From contig PJAB01000770.1 of the NCBI GenBank assembly GCA_002887195.1, forward strand, positions 1 through 20,976: a stretch of DNA of 20,976 bases. The letters are read 5' to 3'. Numbering within the stretch: position 1 is the first letter of the stretch; each line of letters starts with the position of its first letter. Positions 7,368 to 15,146 of the stretch are shown here, piece after piece. The notes beneath the pieces were generated by a model, which was given only the letters and a program-made list of their open reading frames with translations, made no database searches and was not told where the DNA came from. This DNA comes from Chrysochromulina parva. Its lineage: Eukaryota > Haptophyta > Prymnesiales > Chrysochromulinaceae. A program made the translations under genes and the position numbers.

Positions 7368-9023
7368 TCACTGCAGCCGCCTGGGCGCATCGCCAATCGG
7401 GACGACGTCCGTGTTGCGCTGCGAGGGCTCGACGTACTGCAGGCCGAGCTTCTCAAAGATCTCCTGCTCGGTGCGCGCCTCGAAGAGGTTCTTGGTGCCG
7501 CGCACGCAGTTGTCCTTGCCGCCCGCCATCTTGACGGCATGCACTATGCCATGGTCCGAGAGCGAGTACCCAAGCGTCTTGGCATAGTGGCGCATCGAGC
7601 GGTTGAAGTGGTCGGACCCTGTGAAGTAGAGCAGCGCGTAGGCAAAGTCCTCGGGCGGGTAGAGCTTGAGGTCGAGCCGCCGGTGCAGCTCGTACCCGGG
7701 CAGCCGGATGATGCCGCGATAGGACGAGCACGTGGCCGTGCGCACGGAGCGCTGCGCACGGCCACGCTGCTCCTCCTCCTCGTGTGTCAGGTGATGTACG
7801 CTCACACCCGCCGCCTTCATGTACTCGAGGATCTGCTCGATCAGGCCCTCGTCCGAGCCGCCATCGCGCCGGCACAGGAGCACATCCACGTCTCCAGAGG
7901 AGGGCTTGCCGCGACGGTACGATCCTGAGGCCGTCGCGTCCCCCGCGCCGTCGATTGCATGCGCAGGCACACCGCGCGCACCGAGCGTCGCACGCAGCGC
8001 GACGCGTACCGCATCGACGATGGCGGTGACCTCGGCGCGCGGAATGCGCACCTGCAGGTCCTTGTAAAAGCGCGCGCCCACACGCTGCGTTGCGGTCATG
8101 AGACCCGACTGGACGGCGGCCTCTACCGAGGTGATGCCCTTGGCATACCAGTCGGAAGCGATCTTGCAACCCACGCCATGCACCTTAGTGAGCTCGGCGA
8201 GCGCCTGCGCACGGTCGGTCGATTGCATCGTCTCGAGCCGGCGCAGCGCGCCCGTCGCGAGCAGCTCCGCGATCTTGTCGACCGACTTCTGTCCGAAGGA
8301 GCGAACGCTCAGTAGTTGCTTCGCGTCCGTCACCTCCCACGTCAGGTCGCGCAGCTTCTTGGCCTGTTTGCTGAACGCGAAGTAGCGCCACTCGTCGTTG
8401 CCCACGGCCTTGTAGTGGGCGGCGAGCTTGTCGAGCTCGTCCGCCAAGAAGAGGTTGGTTGCCGGAGCCGTCTTCGTGGTTGTGCTTTGGCACTGCCACT
8501 TGTGCTTGTTCCGGGACGCCCACCGATTGCCCGACGTGTCGGGCAGCGGCACGATGGCTGCTCGCGGTTGCGTCCCGGCGCGCGTGCTATCGCTGCTGCC
8601 TGCGACGAACGCCTCGTCTTCTTCTGAGCCGATCGCTTCGTAGTCTGAGTCACCACCATTGTCCGTGTCGTCAGGAGGAGGTGGAGCAGCCGCAGAAGGC
8701 GCTGCAGCGGCTGGCTGACGGCGTTGCCGCGGAAGCTTCAGCCACGGTAAAAGCTCCTCTCGCGCTAAGTGGGGGTGCTCAGCACGAAGGCTGGCCTCGA
8801 GAGCGTCCCAGAAGGGCTCGGCGACGCCGCCACCTCCACCACTGCTGCCGGCACCAGGCTCGCTGGTTGTTGCCTCATCGCAGGACCTCTTCCGATGCTT
8901 GCGCTCCCAGGCCTCCCATGGCAGGAGCTGGTCACGTGGCACGTCAGAATGCTCCTTGAGCACTTGCTCCTCGAGCACCTGCCAGAAAGACGAGGGCTGA
9001 GCCTCGGGCTGAGCCGCCGCCAT
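7368..9023 (-). CDS. POLL: Family X DNA polymerase, DNA polymerase lambda-like
   Basis: 551 codons from the ATG at 9023 to a stop at 7368. It should fill short gaps in base excision repair and end joining in the nucleus. The N-terminus (1-110) has two copies of a FW..LE....EH....R..LLPW motif (13-36, 71-94), followed by an acidic Ser-rich linker (115-150). The 8-kDa lyase domain spans about 190-260, with K250 aligning to the beta-family lyase lysine (KSVDKIAELLATGALRRLE region). A helix-hairpin-helix KVHGVGCKIA (280-289) follows. The palm has GSYRRGKPSSGDVDVLL (367-383) with D378 and D380, and D451 in RRLDLK. The YFTGS motif (466-470) and HFNRSMR and LSDHG sequences resemble polymerase lambda more than beta. 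No BRCT domain is visible, unlike animal lambda; length (575 in human) is similar. Confidence 0.94.
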   Translation of the reverse strand: MAAAQPEAQPSSFWQVLEEQVLKEHSDVPRDQLLPWEAWERKHRKRSCDEATTSEPGAGSSGGGGGVAEPFWDALEASLRAEHPHLAREELLPWLKLPRQRRQPAAAAPSAAAPPPPDDTDNGGDSDYEAIGSEEDEAFVAGSSDSTRAGTQPRAAIVPLPDTSGNRWASRNKHKWQCQSTTTKTAPATNLFLADELDKLAAHYKAVGNDEWRYFAFSKQAKKLRDLTWEVTDAKQLLSVRSFGQKSVDKIAELLATGALRRLETMQSTDRAQALAELTKVHGVGCKIASDWYAKGITSVEAAVQSGLMTATQRVGARFYKDLQVRIPRAEVTAIVDAVRVALRATLGARGVPAHAIDGAGDATASGSYRRGKPSSGDVDVLLCRRDGGSDEGLIEQILEYMKAAGVSVHHLTHEEEEQRGRAQRSVRTATCSSYRGIIRLPGYELHRRLDLKLYPPEDFAYALLYFTGSDHFNRSMRHYAKTLGYSLSDHGIVHAVKMAGGKDNCVRGTKNLFEARTEQEIFEKLGLQYVEPSQRNTDVVPIGDAPRRLQ

Positions 9024-9142
9024 CTTCGTAGAGTCGCTGTGAACAACGCGAAGCGGTATATGCTCGGGCGGTGTGATGGATCATTCAGGTAAATAGAACA
9101 GGGTTTTTATGCTTGGTTTTATATGAACCACGTCGCCGAAAA
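9024..9142. promoter_or_regulatory. Presumed bidirectional promoter between POLL-like and BMT2-like genes
   Basis: Only 119 bp separate the divergent ATGs at 9023 (-) and 9143 (+). The interval includes a TATA-like ggtatatgc (about 9054-9062) and a T-rich stretch at 9101-9122. Two upstream ATGs on the + strand (9109, giving five codons then stop, and 9123, out of frame) would act as small uORFs if transcription begins before them. Confidence 0.4.
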
Positions 9143-10912
9143 ATGCCGAAAGGAGCCAAGAAGCGCGCCGGCCTGTTCGGCGCGGGTCCGATCGTGCCGC
9201 TGCCGCAAAAGGTGACTTCGCGGAAGCATGCACGGCGACTGACAACTCAATACCATGACATCACTCGGCGCATGGCGGCCGCAACCAGCGAAGAGGCTCG
9301 TGCCGCGTGCCGTGTGGACCTTGAGGCGATGGGCGGCGTCAAGGCCTACCAAGCAGCCTCGGCACTCAATACCGCGCTGAATCCGACGAGTCGTTGGGTG
9401 ATGCGCGCGTTGCGGCAGTCTTCGCGTGCATCGACGCCGCCAATGCGCGTACTCGAGATTGGGGCGGTCAACACGCAGCTGCTCGATGCCGAAGGCCTCT
9501 TAGTACGCGCCATCGATTTGCACTCGCTCGAGCCGCGCATCGAGACGTGCGACTTCCTGTCGCTAGCTCACGGTGGCACCGTGGACCCAGCTACGGGACG
9601 CGTGCAGCTGTACGATGCCGTGGTCTGCTCGATGGTGCTCAACTGCGTGCCCAACGAGCGCAAGCGCTTTGACATGCTCGTCGGCATCCGTTCGCAGCTG
9701 AGGAGAGGCGGCCGCGCGTTCGTGACGATTCCGCGCACGTGCCTCACGCACTCGTTCACGCTGAGCGAGCCGATCTTCGTGGACGCGCTCGCGTCCGTCG
9801 GCCTGCGCTGCCTTGATGAAGCCACCGCCGCCAAGCCGCCAGAGTCGGCCAAGATCGCCTATTTCGAATGCGAGGCGACGATGCCATGCGCCGAGGCGGC
9901 GCTACGCTGCCAGCGTAGCCGCTTCGAGGCGCGTAAGGCGCACCGTGCCGCCGCCGACACGCCGACGGCCGTGCTCAAGCGCAAATCTGCCGGCGCGTCC
10001 TTTGATGTGGATGTGGGAGGCCACTTGGGATTCGGGGTGCGCGTGCCACGCTCGTTCGTACCGCCCGAGGGCACACATGGACGCGCCGCGAAGGATCAGG
10101 CGGCGTGCCGCGCCGAGTTCCTGCGCCGGTGCGCCGCCGAGGAGGCGCGCAGCACGCACACGTCGGCGACCGCCAGCCTAGACGCGCCCAGCGGTGGCGG
10201 CGGCGAGCGCGCTGGCGGTTCGAGTGCAGCGACTACGGAGGCGAGGATGCCGTTGGCAGTCGCCGCCAACGACGAGGAGGTTGACGTGGCCGACGTGCAC
10301 GCGGCGGCAGGTGCGACCCACGAGGCGTGCCGGCGCGCCATCGCCAATGAGCTCCGGCACGAGATCGAGGCAGATCGCTCGCGCCTCGATTTCTCGAGGT
10401 GGCGCTTCTATCCGGAGGGCGAGGGACCGCCCGGCACGGCGCCGGGAACGGCGGGCCATGCGGCTGTCGAGCGCCGTGTCGAGCGGCTACCGGCGGCGAG
10501 CAGCGGCCTGTGGTGCCATTTCGGTCGCGAGCTCGCGTTGCCCTCGGCGGACGGCTCGGCGCAGGCGCGTACTGGCTGGCAATGGGCGGACCGCGGCTGG
10601 ACGCAGAGCGCTCCGATGCCTTCGGCGACAGCGCGACCAGCGGCAGAGAGAGAGAGATTTGTAACTGACCAAGCTACCCACACAGCGGCAGAGAGGCATC
10701 CGCAGGATCTGTTGACGGTGCGAGACCATGTGCAGCAGGGACCTTCGACGAGCCAACCGCACCGAAAGCAGCTGATCGTGCGCCGAGCCAGACGCGGCGT
10801 GCGGATGCGCAAAGGGCGCGTTAACGGGCGTGCTCGTCTTGGGCTTGATGCACGGCTCTGGAGCATCGGCAGCTGGTGGCGGTACACCTTAGCGGCCTGG
10901 GCAAACACTTGA
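9143..10912 (+). CDS. BMT2: Bmt2-like 25S rRNA adenine-N1 methyltransferase with long C-terminal extension
   Basis: 589 codons from the ATG at 9143 (MPKGAKKR) to a TGA at 10912. The frame opens further upstream but only through non-ATG codons. The family (yeast Bmt2) makes m1A in 25S rRNA in the nucleolus. Family features seen: GGVKAYQAAS (about 64-73), a SAM motif RVLEIGAVN (102-110), AIDLHSLEPRI (123-133), and the characteristic SMVLNCVPNERKRFDML (163-179) followed by an RSQLRRGGRAFVTIPRTC strand (183-200). A basic N-terminus suits nucleolar targeting. Yeast Bmt2 is about 320 residues; here about 330 further residues follow the catalytic domain. They include a compact block HLGFGVRVPRSFVPP (294-308) and a WRFYPEGEG stretch (about 412-420), then a low-complexity basic tail. 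The tail after about 10650 (gagagagaga) may be read-through of non-coding sequence or a missed intron. Confidence 0.85.
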   Translation: MPKGAKKRAGLFGAGPIVPLPQKVTSRKHARRLTTQYHDITRRMAAATSEEARAACRVDLEAMGGVKAYQAASALNTALNPTSRWVMRALRQSSRASTPPMRVLEIGAVNTQLLDAEGLLVRAIDLHSLEPRIETCDFLSLAHGGTVDPATGRVQLYDAVVCSMVLNCVPNERKRFDMLVGIRSQLRRGGRAFVTIPRTCLTHSFTLSEPIFVDALASVGLRCLDEATAAKPPESAKIAYFECEATMPCAEAALRCQRSRFEARKAHRAAADTPTAVLKRKSAGASFDVDVGGHLGFGVRVPRSFVPPEGTHGRAAKDQAACRAEFLRRCAAEEARSTHTSATASLDAPSGGGGERAGGSSAATTEARMPLAVAANDEEVDVADVHAAAGATHEACRRAIANELRHEIEADRSRLDFSRWRFYPEGEGPPGTAPGTAGHAAVERRVERLPAASSGLWCHFGRELALPSADGSAQARTGWQWADRGWTQSAPMPSATARPAAERERFVTDQATHTAAERHPQDLLTVRDHVQQGPSTSQPHRKQLIVRRARRGVRMRKGRVNGRARLGLDARLWSIGSWWRYTLAAWANT

Positions 10913-11161
10913 CCGGACCTCTGCCGTGCGCGCTCGGACCACGATCGCAAGCTACCGTATAGGCTCAATAATCTTAAATGTAAAATCAAATGCCTATCCG
11001 TACGTCAGATACGAACAGGAGAATGATGCGCTGACTCGATCCGAACATATGTGCAACACACTCCACGGTGCTTATCGGTTCGATCGCCGATGACGGCGTT
11101 GTCTCGTGTCCGGTGTGTAATGATGTCAGCGGTGTCACGACGAGCAGTGCGGGTACTCTTC

Positions 11162-12159
11162 TCACAGAGGTCGCATATCGTCGTCGTCGAGGACGTCCAG
11201 ATTGATTTGCAAGCACTCCTGGCGCTCGTACTCACTGGCAAGGGTGCGCGCGACGTTCCAGGCCGGCACCATAGGCTGCAAGAGCAGAGCCGTGAAGCCA
11301 CAAGCTGCGCGTGCGAGAACGCACACGTACTGCCTGTCGTCATGGCTGCGTATGGCGGTGTCGATGCGTTCCTTGAGCGCCGCGATGCGCACATCAGTCT
11401 GGCACACCTCGTCAAGCTCCGCACCCGAGATGAAGTGAATGAGTGCGGCGCGCTCGTCCGCTGCCAGCACGCGCCCCGAACAGTCTCGAGGCGCGGGTAA
11501 TGCTAGGGTCGCCAAAGAGCATCCGAGCTGCACGAAGACGCACCCGCGTGGCTTGCCGCTCTCGCCGCCGCTCCCGTGGCACAGCGCGAATGGGCAGACG
11601 TACAGGCGCAGCCTAGCAAGCGTCGCCTCGAGCACTGCTCGTCGACGGTCTGGCGCGAGGGCCTGCGCCTTGCCGAGCTGCTGATACTGCGAGCAGAGTG
11701 TCTTATGGCCGCCCCAGCGCCCTTGATTCCCCCAGTCGCTACTTTGGCAGGCCTTGTTGCAGTAAGAGGCCACGCCGCAGCGCGAACAATGCGAGCGGGG
11801 CGCTTCGGCACCGCAGCAGAAGCACAGGCGAGGGTCGCTTAATTTGTCTGCCGTTGGGTTGTCTGCGATTTCGTCAAGCCACTGCACGACGTGGCGCTCG
11901 GGATCCGCAAGTCCCGCCGCCGCCTCTAGGCCGCGTTCCATGCGGTCGCCTCGTGTGCCGTCGGAGGCCGGACCAAAGGCGTCTTCCATCAGGCCCTTGA
12001 GCGTCGGGTCGATCGGCGTCTCCTGCTCGGCGGACTCAATGCCGATGAGGCCACTTGGTAGCGCCGCTGGAGGTGTTGGTACCTGCTCGGCCGCCTCTGA
12101 TTCGTCGTGTGCATCATCTCCATCGGTACCTTCGGCGCCCTCGGCTCCGTCGGTGGCCT

Positions 12160-12190
<31 letters not shown>

Positions 12191-12493
12191 GGCTGCATCC
12201 GCAGTTCCATCCAAACGCTCCTGCTCCAAGGGCTTTTGCTCCATGGCCTCAGTCTTAGCAGTTTCGAGCGCCGCACGAGCAGCCGTTACCGCAGCAGCTT
12301 TCGCCTCCGCCTCTACCCTCGCCGCCTCGATTTCGACTGCCGCAGCGGCCAAGGCCTCTGCCAAAGCAGCTGTTCTTGCCGCTGCAACAGCCTTCGCCGC
12401 CTCGAGAGCCACTGCAGCCTTAGCCTGCGCCACCATCCTCGCTGCCTTGAGGTCATCTGCTGCGGCGGCCATTGCTCCTTCCTTGACGTGCAT
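11162..12493 (-). CDS. MYND zinc-finger protein with Ala-rich helical N-terminus
   Basis: 443 codons from the ATG at 12493 (MHVKEG) to a stop at 11162; the frame stays open to 12553 but only via a GTG. The MYND finger is clear: C224, C227, C236, C239, C245, C249, H263 and C267, including the typical SYCNKAC and GGHKTLC parts. MYND fingers bind Pro-rich peptides in partner proteins. The N-terminus (about 8-95) is an Ala/Glu/Lys-rich continuous helix or coiled coil, followed by a lysine run (102-112) and an acidic stretch (116-136). The roughly 175 residues after the finger contain hydrophobic strands and helices with no family I recognise; algal MYND proteins often have such unclassified C-terminal domains. 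The lysine run is coded by a pure (ctt)n-type tract at 12160-12190 on the + strand. Another ATG at 12472 is possible. Confidence 0.85.
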
Positions 12494-12557
12494 GTTGTCC
12501 ACTTTCGAGGTGCACTGGTTGGGAGTCCGCGCGGGCGGGATACACGACGCCACGAAG

Positions 12558-12612
12558 ACAAGTCAAGACAAGTCAAGTCAAGTCAAGTCCAGACAAGTCA
12601 AGTCAAGTCAAG
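12558..12612. repeat. Pentanucleotide microsatellite (tcaag)n
   Basis: Eleven consecutive 5-bp units: tcaag seven times, acaag three times, and one tccag. The acaag units fall at irregular positions (units 1, 3 and 8). It lies 65 bp upstream of the MYND gene ATG at 12493, so it is probably in its promoter or 5' UTR, and about 100 bp past the stop of the neighbouring gene at 12710. Confidence 0.95.
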
Positions 12613-12709
12613 TCTATACCGAAACAGCCCCTCGGGGGGAACGCAAACGCCTCGAGTCTCGAGACACTTGAGACACAGTCCTGCTCCAAAATTCGCATAT
12701 GCTATTTCC

Positions 12710-14202
12710 TCAATGCTTCAAGGCTGATTTCTTCGCCTTCACGGCGGACTGCGGCTGCGCGGCACTCGGCGCCGACGCCTTCGCGGCACTCGGCGCCGAC
12801 GCCTTCGACTTGGCTGCTCTTGCAGCCGCCCCATCGGTCGGAGCAGCTAAGGGCTGCCGTGGAGGCGTACCCCCTCTCCGGGGCGTCGACGCGGAGCGAC
12901 CGCTCATTTGGTCGCTTGGGGCAGGAAGCTGCGCGTGCCCTTCTCGACGGATGCTCGCAGCTGGCGGCGCGCCCGAGGACGGGGGCAGCTTGGGACGAGA
13001 TGGCCTCCTCGGTGGTGTCGCCTCCGCCTCAAGCGGCGGCGCGACCTCGCCGCTGAGATCGCCCAGGGAGGGTTGACCTCGCTGCTGAGATCGAAGCGCC
13101 GCGTTGAGCTGCTGGGCCTCGCGCCGGTCGAACTCACGGGAGGCGGTCTCGAACGCGAGATCCTCTTCTAGCGAACGCATCGCCCTCTCGTGCTCGATCC
13201 GCGCCACCGCCGCCTCGCGATTCCACCGATCCTCCGCCTCCGCAGCCGCGCGTAGCAGCCCCTCCCGCTCAGCGTTCCAGGCTTCGATTGAGCGACCTTG
13301 CCCCTCGGAGACCTTGCGCAGCGCTTGCAGCTCCTCGCGCGTCCTACCCAGCTCCGATCTGGTTGCTTTGGACATCGTCTCCGCCTCCGCCGCTCGCCGC
13401 TCGGCAGCCACAGCTCGCTCGTCGGCCACCAGAGCCAAGCCGCGGCACTTGAGCACTTGCGACTCGGCCTCAGCGAGGGCCGCGTCGCGTTGGAGAATGG
13501 CATCCCGATGCTGCTGCAGCTGTGTCTCGAGCACGAATACCTGCCGCTGCAGCGCATTGTACCGCTCGGCCAACGTCGGGTTGGGGCTGCCGGTCGGCCA
13601 GGCAGCCGAGTCGTTCGTAGCCAAAGTCGCGATCGGATCGTGAGCGCGGTGAGGCTCGTAACTGGTCCGCACGGCCTCGTTTCGAATGTCGCGCAGCGCG
13701 CCTATGTACTCGGTCTGCAGCGTCCCCACCGTCGAGAGGTGCGCCTTGCGCCGCTCGGCGAGCCGTTCCGCGTGCCGCGCCTCCGCCTCGTCCAGCAGTT
13801 GCATCGTCGCGTAGACCGGGTCGATCTGATCGGGCAGCTCGCCGAAGGCGTCGGCCGCCTGTTGGTGCAGCAGCGCGAGCTGTGTGGAGAGTGAGGCGCG
13901 CTCATTCTCCATGCGGCGAAGCTCCGTGGCGACCAGCCGCCGCTTATCGACCAGCCGCTGCACCGACGCACGCAAGAGGTTGCGCGCGAATCGTGCGCCA
14001 GCGGCTTCGGTACGTGTGGCGAGTATCTCCGCCTTTTCGTGGAGCAGCTCGGCGTGGCTGTTCATGTCCTGGTACACGAAGCCGACCTCCTCGCCGTGTG
14101 ATGCCCACGGCTGGACAGAAGAGCGCGCCGCTCGCGCCGCATTCGCTGCGCGTGTTGGCGGTGATGCGGGCACTGCGATAGGCGGCGGCGGTCGGAAGGC
14201 GT

Positions 14203-14236
<34 letters not shown>

Positions 14237-14728
14237 GCTCGCACCGATCAGCGGCTGGACGGCTGGATACTCGAAAGCCACCGGCGTTGCCATCTCTGAC
14301 CCCATCAGGTGCTGGCGTAGCGCTTCGTAGTCCGCATAGCGAAGACTCATGATGATCTCGCCAATGCGCTCCTTGCGCTCCCTCGGGTCTTTGGGAGTGG
14401 CAGCAGAAATCGGCAGTTGAAAGCTGTGAGACTGCTGATCCCATAGCGCTGACAGTGGCACAGACACAAGTCCAAGGACATCCACTCCGCCAAGGAATGT
14501 ACGCTTGTTCAATGCTACAATCACCTCTGTGCAACCCGCCGTCGGCGTGATTTGCACATTCCAGTTCCAAACGATTTCGGCGCCTGCCGCTTTCGGATCG
14601 CTGCAAGCACGACTGCTGTCGGCACCGGCAGTAGCGCTAACCGTTAAGCTGCCGAGTATGCTGGGTTCCGGGCCGAAAATTCGCGTCCTCTCGACGCTGA
14701 CGAAGATGCGCCTGAGTGCCTCGTCCAT
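12710..14728 (-). CDS. C2-like domain plus long coiled-coil protein
   Basis: 672 codons from the ATG at 14728 to a stop at 12710. The frame remains open for 45 more codons to 14863 without an ATG, so an upstream exon or non-ATG start is possible. Residues about 5-135 look like a C2-type beta-sandwich (IFVSVERTRIFG, VIVALNKRTF, LGLVSVPLSALWD, then EIIMSLRYADYE), though Ca2+-binding aspartates are not obvious. A Ser run of ten (166-175) follows. Long heptad-rich helices cover about 225-300, 310-355 and 385-550, rich in Arg, Glu and Ala. The C-terminal about 110 residues are Pro/Ser/Ala-rich and basic, ending in two copies of KASAPSAA and a lysine-rich tail. This design suits a membrane-tethering, centrosomal or flagellar scaffold; that is inference. 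Confidence 0.78.
12759..12806 (-). repeat. Two tandem 24-bp copies in the C-terminal tail of the coiled-coil gene
   Basis: Positions 12759-12782 and 12783-12806 are identical on the + strand. They encode two KASAPSAA octapeptides and keep the reading frame. Confidence 0.93.
14204..14233 (-). repeat. Pure (gct)10 trinucleotide run coding poly-Ser
   Basis: Ten uninterrupted gct units on the + strand, AGC on the coding strand, give ten serines between the C2-like domain and the Pro-rich linker of the coiled-coil protein. A pure run of this kind is expected to vary in length between strains. Confidence 0.95.
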
Positions 14729-15146
14729 TCCCAAAATATCCCGTGCCCGGCTCAGCGCAGCGACATGCCCACCAGACCCCTCAAGCAACGGGACACTAAG
14801 TTCAAGTTCAAGTTCATCTCCATCTCCGTCGACTCTTACCCCCACTGCTAGCCTCGAGAGCACATTCGATAGGCTTTCCGATAGGTTTGTCTGTTGTTAC
14901 TTGTTTATGTACACTTGAACTTGAACGGGACACTACTGCAATCCTTGTCTGCTTCATTTCATATAGCGTAGATAGATCTCGCCATTCAATACAACACGTC
15001 TGCTGTCCCCACGGCTGTGTGCGGCGCGGGCTCACTGGCCTCACAGCTTTGATTTATCTTGACAGACACTTTGTAGGGATTTTGAGCGCGTTGAGGAGTC
15101 CTCCATAAAAACAAATCATACCTACCGGCTGGACGGCCTGGAGTAG
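14729..15146. other. Spacer between the coiled-coil and glycosyltransferase genes; upstream part may still be coding
   Basis: The stretch 14729-14863 remains open in the frame of the coiled-coil gene but has no ATG. From 14864 to 15146 I see no gene. A 14-bp inverted repeat is present: gttcaagttcaagt at 14800-14813 and its complement at 14913-14926. The region about 14864-15000 is AT-richer than the genes, in keeping with promoter or 5' leader. Confidence 0.45.

Noticed and set aside
7293..7928. Plus-strand open frame of about 210 codons opposite the polymerase gene
   Set aside because: It is antisense to the catalytic palm with its conserved motifs; no family features seen.
12558..12612. 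CRISPR-like array
   Set aside because: Units are 5 bp with no spacers, so it is a microsatellite; other features of the window are eukaryotic.
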